64,000 nt of DNA from Aquirufa lenticrescens (GCF_019916085.1 NZ_CP049834.1:1224501-1288500); one strand, 5' to 3'; shown: positions 40,800 through 50,351, numbered from the stretch's first letter. Numbers and translations: made by a program. Notes: generated by a model from the letters alone, not told the origin.

Positions 40800-42488
40800 T
40801 TATAAATTTAATTTCTTCTTTTCTTTTAAAGCGTAATCCACCGCTCTTGCGGTTAATGCCATGTAGGTCAATGAAGGATTTTGGGTAGAGGTTGAGGTCA
40901 TGCAAGAGCCATCAGTGACAAAGACATTCTTGCAATGATGTAGTTGGTTGAAGGCGTTTAACATTGAGGTCTTTGGATCTCTTCCCATCCGGACGCCGCC
41001 CATTTCGTGGTTCTCGTTTCCGGGTAAGCGTTTCGTGTCGATAGGCTTAATGTTATGGAAGCCGGCGGCCTCGTACATTTCGGTGAATTGCTGGTGAAAA
41101 TCTTTGAGCATTTTCTCATCGTTTTCGTCGTATCCGATCGAAATGCGGAGCTGTGGAATGCCGTATTTGTCTTTCAGTTCTGAGTCTAATCGAACGGTTG
41201 AATGGGCCTTGGGAATCGTCTCTCCCATCATACCCACATTGATGTGCCAATTGCCTAGTTTTGGGGCAAATAAGGAATTCTTTAAGGACTCTCCTACTAA
41301 ATCGTTTGTGTTTTCCACTATACGTGAGGCGCTTAAATTGCTCGCATAGCCTCGAAGGAAATCTGTTTCCTGTTTGTATACATTTCTGAAGCGCGGAATG
41401 TAGCCTGATGTGGGCCGTTTCCCGGAAGTCGTTTTGTCTAAATCCCCATCGTATTCTGCCGTGATTCTGCCGCGGTAACTGTGGAAGGCCATGTGCGTTC
41501 CTAAGATGCCTGAGTCATTTCCTAGGCCAGTAGGGAAGCGCGATGAAGTGGAATTTAAGAGGATTAAGTTAGTGGCCAAAGGCGAAGCATTCACAAAAAT
41601 GATCGAAGCAAAATACTCTTCCATTTCGTCCGTAAGTGCATTTATAACCCTCACCCCAATCGCCTTCTTTTTCTTTTCATCATAGATAATCGAATGTGCA
41701 ACGGAATGGGTTTTCATTGTTAAATTTCCCGTCTGATACGCTGCCGGTAAAGTTGCGGAATTACTGCTGAAATAGCCCCCATATGGACAGCCACGCTCAC
41801 AGAGGTTGCGGTGTTGGCATTGGCTGCGTCCCACGGACTGGTGGATTTTATCGGCTTGACTTAAGTTGGCTGTACGTGCGATGATGACGTGTCGGTCGGG
41901 GTATTTTTGGCTCACTTTTTGGCCAAAATGTTTCTCCACACAACTCAACTCATAGGGCTTTATAAAGTCGCCATCCGGCAAGGTTTCCAGGCCATCTTTA
42001 TTTCCAGAAATCCCCACAAATTTCTCCACGTGACTATACCACGGCGCAAGGTCTTTATAGCGAATAGGCCAGTCGACCGCAAAGCCATCGCGCTCCGGAC
42101 CGGTAAAATCAAAATCACTCCAGCGCTGGGTATGTCGACCCCACAAGAGCGAACGACCGCCCACGTGATAAGCCTGAATCCAATCGTAGGGCTTGTCTTG
42201 GATGTAAGGTTGTTCTCCGTCCTTGGTCAAAAAATGAGCCGTAGCTTCAGTGAAAATAAAATTTTTACTTGCGGTTTTGTATTCCTTTTTCTGCTCTAAA
42301 GTCGCTTGTCCTCCGTGTGGAAATTCCCAGGGATTCAGCATCGTGGTGGGATAATCGACTACGTGTTTTACATCTCTGCCGCGGTCTAAAAGCAGGGTTT
42401 TTAGGCCTTTCTCCGTCAGTTCTTTGGCAGACCATCCACCGCTAATTCCGGAACCGATGACGATGGCATCAAAGGTGCGTTTTGACAT
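40800..42488 (-). CDS. GMC family oxidoreductase (gluconate 2-dehydrogenase-like)
   Basis: 562 residues. FAD-binding N-terminus IVIGSGISGGWSAKEL (residues 10-25), cysteine-rich segment CQHRNLCERGCPYGG typical of bacterial three-subunit dehydrogenases, and the C-terminal GMC signature NEMGGVRMGRDP...NVFVTDGS (parts). It probably oxidises a sugar or alcohol and passes electrons to a cytochrome, but the usual small subunit 3 gene is not beside it. Nearest upstream gene on this strand is a secreted DUF4350-like protein. Confidence 0.88.
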   Translation of the reverse strand: MSKRTFDAIVIGSGISGGWSAKELTEKGLKTLLLDRGRDVKHVVDYPTTMLNPWEFPHGGQATLEQKKEYKTASKNFIFTEATAHFLTKDGEQPYIQDKPYDWIQAYHVGGRSLLWGRHTQRWSDFDFTGPERDGFAVDWPIRYKDLAPWYSHVEKFVGISGNKDGLETLPDGDFIKPYELSCVEKHFGQKVSQKYPDRHVIIARTANLSQADKIHQSVGRSQCQHRNLCERGCPYGGYFSSNSATLPAAYQTGNLTMKTHSVAHSIIYDEKKKKAIGVRVINALTDEMEEYFASIIFVNASPLATNLILLNSTSSRFPTGLGNDSGILGTHMAFHSYRGRITAEYDGDLDKTTSGKRPTSGYIPRFRNVYKQETDFLRGYASNLSASRIVENTNDLVGESLKNSLFAPKLGNWHINVGMMGETIPKAHSTVRLDSELKDKYGIPQLRISIGYDENDEKMLKDFHQQFTEMYEAAGFHNIKPIDTKRLPGNENHEMGGVRMGRDPKTSMLNAFNQLHHCKNVFVTDGSCMTSTSTQNPSLTYMALTARAVDYALKEKKKLNL

Positions 42489-42501
42489 TATTCGGTAAAA
42501 A

Positions 42502-43419
42502 TTATTTTGATAACCAGTGGAATGTATTCAGGGCAAACTGCTTCCAGTCATACTCTGCGACCTGCATACCAGCTGAAAACTTTTTTGATTTCATCATGAC
42601 GTACATTGCTGTAAATCCGTTGCAATCGCCTAATGCTACGACTTTTCCTTTGCCATAATTACCAGCCAATCCTTGTGATTCCGCCGTGCCTGAGGGAGCA
42701 CTACCACTGTATTTTTTAATAGTGGCAGATGGCGAAAGCTTGAAAAGAGTAGTATAGCTTTTGCCTGTTAATCCACCTCCGCCATAGCTCATGATGTTGT
42801 TAATTTGTTCACCTGCTTGTTCGCCTTGTGTGATAGGGTGATCCGAGTTTAATAGTCCATTGCTTCGTGTAAATTTAAGCATGGTTTCTTTGCTTGACAT
42901 CTCAATTTTGGTCTCATAGTTAAGTGAATCTGACACAATTCCAATGGACAATTGTATTCCAAATTTATTAAAAAGAGGAGTCACCGATTTATCAATGGGG
43001 GCATGCTCGTCGAACATGAGTAAAGAGCCGCCATTTGAAACCCATTCTTGTAATGCACTTAATTCGTCAGGAGTAAAGGTGATTTCATCTGTTACTTGAT
43101 TTTTCGAACCAAATGTAAAAGGCATTGCAGGAAAGATGACCAGCATTTTATATTTTGACAAATAGGCTTTCGTAAATTTCATCGAATCTACGCTCACCTG
43201 ATATCCGTCAGCCGTTGCTACATCTATCAATGGTTTTGCCAAACCCAAATCCACGATAAAATTGTAATGGCCTCTGTCGAATAAAACCTTAGGGCCTTTG
43301 CCTTTTGAGTATTTTGGATGCGCGACGCTAGCATCGAAAGGGCTGTCGTTTAACATTTGGCCTTGAACGGCGATGTTTATCACCAAGCAAATAGTCAGTA
43401 AGGTAGATTTCATAGGCAC
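42502..43419 (-). CDS. Secreted glutamine-amidotransferase-like (DUF4350-type) protein
   Basis: 305 residues (or 303 from the second Met) with a signal peptide ending VQGQ. A Rossmann-like segment contains VLFDRGHYNF and LQEWVSNGGSLLMFDEHAP, the pattern of ThuA/DUF4350 domains that look like class I amidotransferases without the catalytic cysteine. It may bind a sugar or peptide in the periplasm. Lies 13 bp before the GMC gene. Confidence 0.7.
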   Translation of the reverse strand: MPMKSTLLTICLVINIAVQGQMLNDSPFDASVAHPKYSKGKGPKVLFDRGHYNFIVDLGLAKPLIDVATADGYQVSVDSMKFTKAYLSKYKMLVIFPAMPFTFGSKNQVTDEITFTPDELSALQEWVSNGGSLLMFDEHAPIDKSVTPLFNKFGIQLSIGIVSDSLNYETKIEMSSKETMLKFTRSNGLLNSDHPITQGEQAGEQINNIMSYGGGGLTGKSYTTLFKLSPSATIKKYSGSAPSGTAESQGLAGNYGKGKVVALGDCNGFTAMYVMMKSKKFSAGMQVAEYDWKQFALNTFHWLSK

Positions 43420-43472
43420 AGGTTTTATTTGATTAAGAAGTAAATTAGATAAAATTCTGATAATTTACCTAC

Positions 43473-43664
43473 ATGTTAAATTACAAAGATGTTACTATTC
43501 ATCTCGACCTTTTACCGTCAGGTGAAAACTTTATTGAGGTGGAGGCGAAGGATTATACGGAGGAGTTTTCATTCGTTGAACTTCAGGCACATTGCCAAAG
43601 TCTTTTTGAACAATTAGGAATCAATCCGGATGATGTTTTAAGATCTGGTTATTTATCGTATTAA
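43473..43664 (+). CDS. Hypothetical 63-residue protein
   Basis: Small acidic protein (MLNYKDVTIHLDLLPSGENF at the start). No membrane segment or known domain. Ends 1 bp before the FAD monooxygenase start, so the two are likely cotranscribed. Confidence 0.55.
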   Translation: MLNYKDVTIHLDLLPSGENFIEVEAKDYTEEFSFVELQAHCQSLFEQLGINPDDVLRSGYLSY

Positions 43665-43665
43665 T

Positions 43666-44862
43666 ATGAAGGCAAAAAAAATACTCATCTCAGGCGCAAG
43701 CATCGCTGGCCCAACCCTCGCTTTTTGGTTACACCGATATGGTTTTGACGTCACGATTGTAGAGCGTGCGGAATCATTACGTTTAGGGGGGCAAAACGTC
43801 GACATCAAGGGAGCCGCCCAAAAAATTGCCCAATGGATGGGCATCGAAGAGGAGATTCGAGCAGCGGATACGGGGGAATTAGGGGTTTTATTTGTTGATA
43901 AAAATAATGTCACCAAGGCCGCTTTACCGAAAGGCGAATCCAATTTGGGAACGAGTGAATTAGAAATTCTTCGTGGGGACTTAGTGATGATTTTATACGA
44001 GCATACGAAGGAAAATGTCGAGTATCTTTTTGGCAATCAAATTATCGCGCTCGATGAACATCAAGATGGGGTAAAAGTCACTTTTCAAAACGGTGAAATC
44101 CGTGATTTTGATTTAGTTATTTGTGCGGATGGGATTCGTTCGCGGACGCGGAGTTTGATTTTTGGCGATGAGCCTGTCGTAAAACCGGTGGGACTTTATG
44201 TTTCCTATTTTACGATTCCCAGAACAGCTACTGATAGTCGATGGGCTCGCTGGTATAATGCGACTGACGCCCGCGTGATATTCATGCGCCCTGACAACGA
44301 AGGCACCATACGTGCGTCTTTTTCGTTTATGTCGGAACCTAAGGGTTACGAAAAACTGTCACAAGAGGAGCAAAAAGCCTTGTTGCAGGAAAAATTTGCG
44401 GATGCTGGTTGGGAAGCTAAACGGGCATTAGCGGAATTAGATAACAATGCGGACGTTTATTTTGACGCCATCAGCCAGGTTTTCGCACCCCGTTGGTCCG
44501 AAGGCCGTTGTGCCATGACTGGCGACGCTGCCTTTTGTCCCTCCCCATTAACTGGAATGGGCGTTAGTTTGTCGGTGGTGGGTGCGTATATATTAGCGGG
44601 GGAATTATCTCGCCATGACGATCATAGCGATGCCTTTGCCGCTTACGACAAAGCGTTCAGGCCTTATGTGACGGAAATCCAAAAACTTCCTCCGGGTGTT
44701 CCTAGGCTAGCTCACCCTAAAACGAAGCTCGGAATATTCTTCTTGAACACGATTCTCAACTTGATTTCGAGTAAGTTCGTGAAAAAAATTGGGCAGCTAT
44801 TTTCCGATAAGAATAAGTCCTCGACGGACGATACGATTGAGTTGGAGGAGTATGGGAAATAG
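43666..44862 (+). CDS. FAD-dependent monooxygenase (class A, TetX/PHBH-like fold)
   Basis: 398 residues. GxGxxG-type FAD motif ISGASIAGPTLAFWLHRYG (residues 7-25), DG motif LVICADGIRSRTRSLIF, and GD motif GRCAMTGDAAFCPSPLTGMG. Such flavoproteins hydroxylate aromatic or polyketide substrates; some members inactivate tetracyclines or rifamycin, but this protein cannot be assigned to them from motifs alone. Confidence 0.9.
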   Translation: MKAKKILISGASIAGPTLAFWLHRYGFDVTIVERAESLRLGGQNVDIKGAAQKIAQWMGIEEEIRAADTGELGVLFVDKNNVTKAALPKGESNLGTSELEILRGDLVMILYEHTKENVEYLFGNQIIALDEHQDGVKVTFQNGEIRDFDLVICADGIRSRTRSLIFGDEPVVKPVGLYVSYFTIPRTATDSRWARWYNATDARVIFMRPDNEGTIRASFSFMSEPKGYEKLSQEEQKALLQEKFADAGWEAKRALAELDNNADVYFDAISQVFAPRWSEGRCAMTGDAAFCPSPLTGMGVSLSVVGAYILAGELSRHDDHSDAFAAYDKAFRPYVTEIQKLPPGVPRLAHPKTKLGIFFLNTILNLISSKFVKKIGQLFSDKNKSSTDDTIELEEYGK

Positions 44863-44866
44863 TGTT

Positions 44867-45430
44867 TTATAATAATGCATGCAGGTAATCTGCAGTATCT
44901 TTTAATCCATTTTTTCGACAAATATCTAATACCTGATATTCGTCTAAATCGGGATTTTTCTTGTGTGAAACCATCATTTGAAAAGCGGCTAGTGCTATTT
45001 CATGGTTAAGATCAATGAGATCAGTTAAAAAGTCGTCTGCGTTTTTGGCCGCGATATTGAAGCCTTTCAAATACGATTCTGGGAAGTCTTTTAAATTATT
45101 TGTTACGATGATGTCAGCATTAGATTTAATCGCTGCTGCTAATACATGACGGTCTTTTAAATCGGGGAGTTTTAATGTTTTCGTTATAGATTCATAGTCT
45201 TGAACCATAGCTCCGGCAAATGCCAAATTTACATTTTCAATGCGCTTTAGTATTTCTGCTTCTGAAACATTTTTTCGCCTCATAACATCAGCCCATTCCG
45301 TAAAAATATCAGGACTCCATTTGGGCGTATATAATTCATAGTGGGCAAACCATAGGAGGATATCCCGGGTCAAGATCGGATAAATGACATTAGTGTCCAG
45401 AAAGCAGGTAAACTTAACGCTATGAATCAT
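44867..45430 (-). CDS. PIN-domain toxin
   Basis: 187 residues from the ATG at 45430, chosen because the PIN core CFLDTNVIYPILTRD then starts near residue 8. Acidic residues for metal binding: D in FLDTN, and D in LPDLKDRHVLAAAI and VTNNLKDFP. PIN toxins are VapC-like RNases. The C-terminal 60 residues form a helical extension typical of the excisionase-partnered group. Overlaps the antitoxin end by 11 bp. Confidence 0.88.
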   Translation of the reverse strand: MIHSVKFTCFLDTNVIYPILTRDILLWFAHYELYTPKWSPDIFTEWADVMRRKNVSEAEILKRIENVNLAFAGAMVQDYESITKTLKLPDLKDRHVLAAAIKSNADIIVTNNLKDFPESYLKGFNIAAKNADDFLTDLIDLNHEIALAAFQMMVSHKKNPDLDEYQVLDICRKNGLKDTADYLHALL

Positions 45431-45875
45431 ACAGCCCGAGGTCTTCATCCATTTTCATCATGTCGATAATTCGCGCTCGTTGTTTGGAATACATGTGGGC
45501 TTTGTATTGCGTAATATCTTCGAATTTAATTCGACGATGCTTTCCTACTTTGATAAAAGGAATTTCTCCACTTTCTAGCAATGAAATCAAATGGGGTCTT
45601 GAGCATCCCAATAATTCGGATGCCGCCTGTGTAGTCATTTCTGTTGCTATGGGAACGATGGAAATGGGTTTACCTTGACTTGTTGCTTTTAGGATTGTTG
45701 CCAAAAGCTTTAAGGCCTTTAGCGGAACCCTGATTTTTTCAGAGGTTTCTTCAATTTCAATTTCTGGGTTTGTTGCATGAAGGGATTCCAAAGTCGCAGA
45801 TAGCGCTTCATAGGATTCTTTCGCAACCCTTTGCTCCTCTTTAGTGGGTCTACTTATTCTTGCTTCGGCTTCCAT
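45420..45875 (-). CDS. Helix-turn-helix (excisionase-type) antitoxin
   Basis: 151 residues. The C-terminal MerR/excisionase helix-turn-helix TQAASELLGCSRPHLISLLE followed by GEIPFIKVGKHRRIKFED is clear; the N-terminus is helical. In this family the HTH protein represses the operon and neutralises the PIN partner. Confidence 0.87.
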   Translation of the reverse strand: MEAEARISRPTKEEQRVAKESYEALSATLESLHATNPEIEIEETSEKIRVPLKALKLLATILKATSQGKPISIVPIATEMTTQAASELLGCSRPHLISLLESGEIPFIKVGKHRRIKFEDITQYKAHMYSKQRARIIDMMKMDEDLGLYDS

Positions 45876-45999
45876 TTGTTTAAGTTGATTTACGAAATTA
45901 AATGAAATAACTGAATTAAACGAAATAAATGAAAATATTTTATTTTGTTACGTTGGACGATAGATGTCGATTAGTTTGTGAATATGCTATTTCTTTGGA

Positions 46000-46350
46000 C
46001 TAGTTTTTATATCCCATCGAAAGCCCTACATCACCCTTCACATCTAGCTTAACGTCCACCGATTTATCAGACGAATTTTCAATTCGAAGAGCGGTATTTT
46101 TCCCTACTTTAAGTTTCACATTTGCGGCAGGTTGTAAGGTTAAAGGTGAATGACGTCCCCCATCGATTGGATATTGCCAAACCGTTAATGGAGAAGTCGA
46201 AGTATTAGTCACACTCGCAGTAAAACGGCCATGCTTATTATTTCCTAGAATAAACGCATCGTTCGCCTGAATAGTAGTAGTGGAATGAAGCATATTGCAA
46301 GCAGAAAGGAAGATTCCGGTTATCAGGATGCTAAAAATGGATTTGATCAT
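46000..46350 (-). CDS. Hypothetical lipoprotein
   Basis: 116 residues with lipobox FLSAC (Cys18). The mature part is a short beta-sandwich-like domain (FTASVTNTSTSPLTVWQYP, VDVKLDVKGDVGLSMGY). No family recognised. Single gene, divergent from the DUF1398 gene. Confidence 0.65.
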   Translation of the reverse strand: MIKSIFSILITGIFLSACNMLHSTTTIQANDAFILGNNKHGRFTASVTNTSTSPLTVWQYPIDGGRHSPLTLQPAANVKLKVGKNTALRIENSSDKSVDVKLDVKGDVGLSMGYKN

Positions 46351-46394
46351 TTTAGTTTGTTTAGTAGCTTAACGGCATTTAGGAGGAAAAGTTT

Positions 46395-46402
46395 TAGCTT
46401 TG
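46395..46402 (+). promoter_or_regulatory. -7 box of the DUF1398-ABM operon
   Basis: TAGCTTTG matches TAnnTTTG, 19 bp before the ATG at 46422. Confidence 0.55.
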
Positions 46403-46421
46403 AGAATTATAAAATGACCTG

Positions 46422-46811
46422 ATGTTTACCCTTGACCAAATAACCTCCGCCCACAGCCTCGTCAAATCAGGGGCCGATTTCCCTCCATATGTTCGCGACT
46501 TGAAAGCATTAGGTGTCATGAATTACATAGCTTTTGTGGCGGATGGGCACATCGATTATTTTGGCGCGGAAGAGTATCTAGTGCAGGCTACCGGAAAATA
46601 TGAGGCTTTGGCCAAAGCAAAAACTGCCAACATCCCCTTATTTAAATCAGAGCTAATAGCCCACCAACAAGGCAAAACAGACTACCCCACTTTCATTCAG
46701 ATGTGCGCTGAAACGGGCATAGAAAAGAGGGAAGTTAACCTCGAAAAATTAACCTGTACCTATTTCGATATCGCAGGAAATGAAGTAGTAACCGAACAAA
46801 TCCCCACCTAA
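46422..46811 (+). CDS. DUF1398 family protein
   Basis: 129 residues. Matches the DUF1398/YbcV pattern: HSLVKSGADFPPYVRDLKAL at the N-terminus, YFGAEEYLV and the end region MCAETGIEKREVNLEKLTCTYFD (quoted in part). Soluble; function unknown. One bp gap to the next gene. Confidence 0.8.
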   Translation: MFTLDQITSAHSLVKSGADFPPYVRDLKALGVMNYIAFVADGHIDYFGAEEYLVQATGKYEALAKAKTANIPLFKSELIAHQQGKTDYPTFIQMCAETGIEKREVNLEKLTCTYFDIAGNEVVTEQIPT

Positions 46812-46812
46812 A

Positions 46813-47187
46813 ATGAAACACTTTTTCTTCATTCTATTTCTGCTAATGTCTAGCCAAATCTATGCGCAGGAATCCAATCGCATGCACCGCATTGCGAAAA
46901 TCAAAGTTGATGCGAAGCAACTCGACGTCTACAAATCGCTTTTAAATGAGCAGATGAATGCCGCGATAAAAGTGGAACCTGGCGTTTTATCGTACACAGC
47001 GGTGGCGGATAAAAAAGATGCGACAAGCATCATTATTTTCGAAGTTTATGCGAGTGTAGAAGCCTACCAGTCTCACATTTTAACGCCCCATTTTAAGAAA
47101 TACAAAGATGCGGTAAAGGACATGGTTTTGTCACTCGAACTGATCGATACGGACGTCGTTTGCTTAGCTAAGAAAGATAATTTCTGA
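46813..47187 (+). CDS. Secreted antibiotic biosynthesis monooxygenase-domain protein
   Basis: 124 residues with a signal peptide (FFILFLLMSSQIYAQE). The mature part is a dimeric alpha-beta barrel ABM domain (HRIAKIKVDAKQLDVYKSLL, FEVYASVEAYQSHILTPHFK). Similar quinol-monooxygenase-like proteins are mostly cytoplasmic; export is notable. Its stop overlaps the next start (TGATGA). Confidence 0.82.
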   Translation: MKHFFFILFLLMSSQIYAQESNRMHRIAKIKVDAKQLDVYKSLLNEQMNAAIKVEPGVLSYTAVADKKDATSIIIFEVYASVEAYQSHILTPHFKKYKDAVKDMVLSLELIDTDVVCLAKKDNF

Positions 47188-47471
47188 TGAAATCATTCAA
47201 AGAATCCTTGTCGCAATCTGCTCCTGATCCGCAACTTTCGACTATTCTAAAAAGTCTTTGGTATGATGCCAAAGGAGACTGGGATCAAGCTCACGCCCTC
47301 ATCGATCAGCTCGCTGATCGTGATTCAGCTTGGGTTCATGCCTATTTGCACCGCAAGGAGGGGGACATTTGGAATGCAGATTATTGGTATGCCCGCGCTA
47401 AGAAAACGCGTCCGACATATTCGTTGGATGAAGAATGGGCGAACTTAGTTTCTTATTTTTTTAACACCTAA
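47187..47471 (+). CDS. Hypothetical 94-residue protein
   Basis: Small helical protein with aromatic pattern SLWYDAKGDWDQAHALIDQL and LHRKEGDIWNADYWYARA; a conserved-looking family in Bacteria with no known function. The sequence after its start is coupled to the previous stop. Its own stop region contains the putative ECF -35 element of the downstream TonB receptor. Confidence 0.72.
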   Translation: MKSFKESLSQSAPDPQLSTILKSLWYDAKGDWDQAHALIDQLADRDSAWVHAYLHRKEGDIWNADYWYARAKKTRPTYSLDEEWANLVSYFFNT

Positions 47472-47500
47472 GAAGGAATTCTTTGCTTGGATCATCTAAG
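47472..47500 (+). promoter_or_regulatory. Putative ECF-sigma promoter of the TonB receptor
   Basis: GAAG (47472-47475), exactly 17 bp, CATCTAAG (47493-47500). Same -10 octamer and spacing as the divergent pair at 51171-51254, with a partial -35 (GAAGGAA shared with the 51223 copy). 46 bp before the ATG at 47547. Confidence 0.65.
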
Positions 47501-47546
47501 TGAATAGTAAGCAATTCTGCTTCAATTATTTACTAATCATCCTCCT

Positions 47547-49892
47547 ATGTGGCGTTTCCTATCCATTCTTTTGTTGATTTCATTCAACGCTTTTACGCAA
47601 AACAACACCCAAACCATACGTGGTGTTATTACTGACAAACTTTCTCAAACACCCATTCCGGGGGCCAGCATTCAAATTGCATCTTTGCAAAAAGGAGTGG
47701 CAACGGATAGTTTGGGCCAATTTAGTTTGAAAAACATTCCCCCTAATCGCTATGAAATTAAGGTTACTTGCGTGGGATATAAAAACGTTACGCTTCCGAA
47801 TGTGATTGTGATTTCTGGGAAAGAAGTAATCCTAGATATTCAATTAGAAGAGTTGTTTAATCAACTCAGCGAAGTCGTTGTTAAAGCCAGTAACAAAGGC
47901 GGAACGATAAATAAATTAGCGAGTGTTAGCGCTCGAACGTTTTCGATGGAAGAGGTGAATCGTTATGCGGGAGGTCGTTCAGATCCAGCGCGTTTAGCCG
48001 CAAATTTTGCTGGCGTTTCTGCGCCGGACGACAGCCGAAATGATATCGTTATTCGGGGCAATTCTCCGGTGGGTGTTTTGTGGCGAATCGATGGAATGAA
48101 TGTGACTAACCCGAACCATTTTGCCTCCGTGGGTACGACGGGTGGAGCCGTAAGTGCTCTTAATACGAATCTCTTAAAAAATTCGGATTTCTTTACCTCT
48201 GCTTTTCCCGCAGAATATGGGAATGCGACGGCCGGTGTTTTTGATTTAGGCTTCCGTTCTGGGAATAATAAAAAGAGAGAGACCACTTTACAAATGGGCG
48301 TTATAACCGGTTTAGAAGCGACGACAGAAGGGCCATTTTCAAAGAAAAGTGACGCATCTTATGTGGTGGGATATCGCTATTCATTAGCAGGAGTCGCACA
48401 AAAAATGGGCGTTGACATCGGTACCACCGCCTTGCCGTCATACCAAGACTTGTCTTTTAAAGTGGCGAGCGGCAATAGTAAATATGGCAAATTTTCCTTG
48501 TTTGGGATTTTGGCAAACAGTACGATTGAAATCAGTGGAGGGAGTTCTAGTAGCTTATATGGGAACGGAAATCAGGTCGACTTTGCGAGTAAAATAGGAA
48601 TCACAGGCTTGAATCACTTTAAGCAATTGACATCAAAGTCATACATTACCTCGACCTTGGGCGTAAGCTACTCTAGCAATGACCAAACGTCCTATGATTT
48701 TGACCGAAACGACAACCTCGACTTTATTAAAGAGGTAAATAATGTAGCTCGAACGAGCTATAATTTTAGTTCCACTTACCATTCAAAACTAAATGCACGG
48801 ACCTTTATTAAGATGGGAATTCGAAACGAAGTGATTGATCTGTATTTGAATTATAAAACTAAAAATAGGGCTAGAGACACCTATATGCAGCTTTGGGATT
48901 ATAATAGTAGCACGAACCTTGTCCAAGCATTTGCTCACGTTAAATACGATGTTAGCGAAAGATTGACGATGAATGCGGGTTTGAATACCCAATTATTTTC
49001 GTTGAATAATTCTACTTCTGTGGAGCCACGTTTGGGCTTGATTTATGCAACGTCGGATAATAGTAGTTTGAATTTTGGCTACGGATTGAATGCCCAACTG
49101 CAGCCGATCAATGTCTATTTTTTAGCGAGCACAAACCCGAGCGGAAGCAAGAGTTACACAAATCAAGGTTTGGACTTTACGAAAAGTCACCACTTGGTTT
49201 TAGGTTATAATGTTCAACCTTGGAAGGACTGGAGAATTAAGACGGAGGCGTATTACCAGTCTATTTATAATGTTCCGGTTACGTCATATTCTAGCAGTTA
49301 TTCGATGTTGAATACGGGGGCGACATTTAAAGCAGATTTACAGGATAGTTTGGTTAATGAAGGAACGGGCAAGAATTATGGCCTTGAATTAACGGTGGAG
49401 AAGTTTTTCAGCGACGGGTATTATGGCCTATTTACGACCTCCTTGTATGATTCAAAATATGTCGCCAGTGATGGCATTGAACGAAATACAGCCTTTAATG
49501 GCAAGTATATTTTTAATGTATTAGGGGGAAAAGAGTGGACGGTAGGTCGCGTGGGTCGAAATAAGATTTCGATTGATGTAAAATATACGAATGCAGGAGG
49601 GCGGGCTTATACTCCGATAGACCTATTGAAGTCTAAAGCAACCGGTCGAGAACAACTATCTTCTGAGGAGTATTCGAGTTTCTATGAAAATTATTACCGG
49701 GTAGATTTCAAGGTAGGATACACCTTAAATAGCGCGAACAAAAACCGTTCACATACGGTCTCGTTAGATTTGCAAAATGTGACGAATCACAAGAATATTT
49801 TTTCGCAGAATTATGACAATAAAAGCCAAAGCATCAACACGAAATACCAATTAGGCTTCTTCCCTAATGTGGTGTATAAATTGCAGTTTTAA
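47547..49892 (+). CDS. TonB-dependent receptor with CarboxypepD_reg-like domain
   Basis: 781 residues. Signal peptide (FLSILLLISFNAFTQ), N-terminal carboxypeptidase-regulatory-like domain (residues 22-105: IRGVITDKLSQTPIPGASIQ), plug domain (NDIVIRGNSPVGVLWRIDGM, with VFDLGFRSGNN) and a 22-strand barrel ending VVYKLQF. No SusD partner, so a metal or siderophore-like ligand is more likely than a glycan. Preceded by an ECF-type promoter matching those of the sigma gene 1.3 kb downstream, with which it converges (4-bp overlap with the CpxP/CnrX-like gene). Confidence 0.9.
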   Translation: MWRFLSILLLISFNAFTQNNTQTIRGVITDKLSQTPIPGASIQIASLQKGVATDSLGQFSLKNIPPNRYEIKVTCVGYKNVTLPNVIVISGKEVILDIQLEELFNQLSEVVVKASNKGGTINKLASVSARTFSMEEVNRYAGGRSDPARLAANFAGVSAPDDSRNDIVIRGNSPVGVLWRIDGMNVTNPNHFASVGTTGGAVSALNTNLLKNSDFFTSAFPAEYGNATAGVFDLGFRSGNNKKRETTLQMGVITGLEATTEGPFSKKSDASYVVGYRYSLAGVAQKMGVDIGTTALPSYQDLSFKVASGNSKYGKFSLFGILANSTIEISGGSSSSLYGNGNQVDFASKIGITGLNHFKQLTSKSYITSTLGVSYSSNDQTSYDFDRNDNLDFIKEVNNVARTSYNFSSTYHSKLNARTFIKMGIRNEVIDLYLNYKTKNRARDTYMQLWDYNSSTNLVQAFAHVKYDVSERLTMNAGLNTQLFSLNNSTSVEPRLGLIYATSDNSSLNFGYGLNAQLQPINVYFLASTNPSGSKSYTNQGLDFTKSHHLVLGYNVQPWKDWRIKTEAYYQSIYNVPVTSYSSSYSMLNTGATFKADLQDSLVNEGTGKNYGLELTVEKFFSDGYYGLFTTSLYDSKYVASDGIERNTAFNGKYIFNVLGGKEWTVGRVGRNKISIDVKYTNAGGRAYTPIDLLKSKATGREQLSSEEYSSFYENYYRVDFKVGYTLNSANKNRSHTVSLDLQNVTNHKNIFSQNYDNKSQSINTKYQLGFFPNVVYKLQF

Positions 49893-50347
49893 CGACTCGA
49901 CCTAGGTCCCATAAAACCAAAGTTAGAACTCGTTAAAATCTTTTCCACTAAGCGATCAAAGGCCTTAATTTGAGGGCCTTTGCATAGTCCGCGGATATCG
50001 CGAAAGTGGGCATAATTCAAAGAATCTAATTTTCCGTAAGTCGCTGTTAACTGTTGCAGGGCTTGCGGATTTTTATTTTCAAATTGGTAATAGGCTTTTT
50101 TAGCATCGGCAATCTCTTTTCTAATTTGGGCTGATTGGTCTTGGTGATTTTTGACGTAGCCGGCGTAAATCCTCCGCTGCTGTTCATTGAATTGTAGTTC
50201 GTCGGCGATGACATTTTTTAATTGTGGGCCGCCAGGAAAGGGACGATGTTGGAATTCGTTGAAAACAAAAAATCCGAGCGCTAGCACATTAATGAACAGG
50301 CCAATACCAAATACCCAAGTCCACACTTTTTTGCGTTGGTTTACCAT
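49889..50347 (-). CDS. Membrane-anchored CpxP/Spy/CnrX-like periplasmic metal sensor
   Basis: 152 residues. N-terminal anchor helix (VWTWVFGIGLFINVLALGFFV), then a helical periplasmic domain with the family pattern LQFNEQQRRIYAGYV and HFRDIRGLCKGPQIKAFDRLVEKI (parts), matching the periplasmic heavy-metal sensor (CnrX/ZraP/CpxP) group. Histidines in EFQHRP, KNHQDQ and YAHFRDI are candidate ligands. Third gene of the sigma operon, the CnrX position relative to an ECF factor. Confidence 0.8.
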   Translation of the reverse strand: MVNQRKKVWTWVFGIGLFINVLALGFFVFNEFQHRPFPGGPQLKNVIADELQFNEQQRRIYAGYVKNHQDQSAQIRKEIADAKKAYYQFENKNPQALQQLTATYGKLDSLNYAHFRDIRGLCKGPQIKAFDRLVEKILTSSNFGFMGPRSSR

Positions 50348-50351
50348 GATT

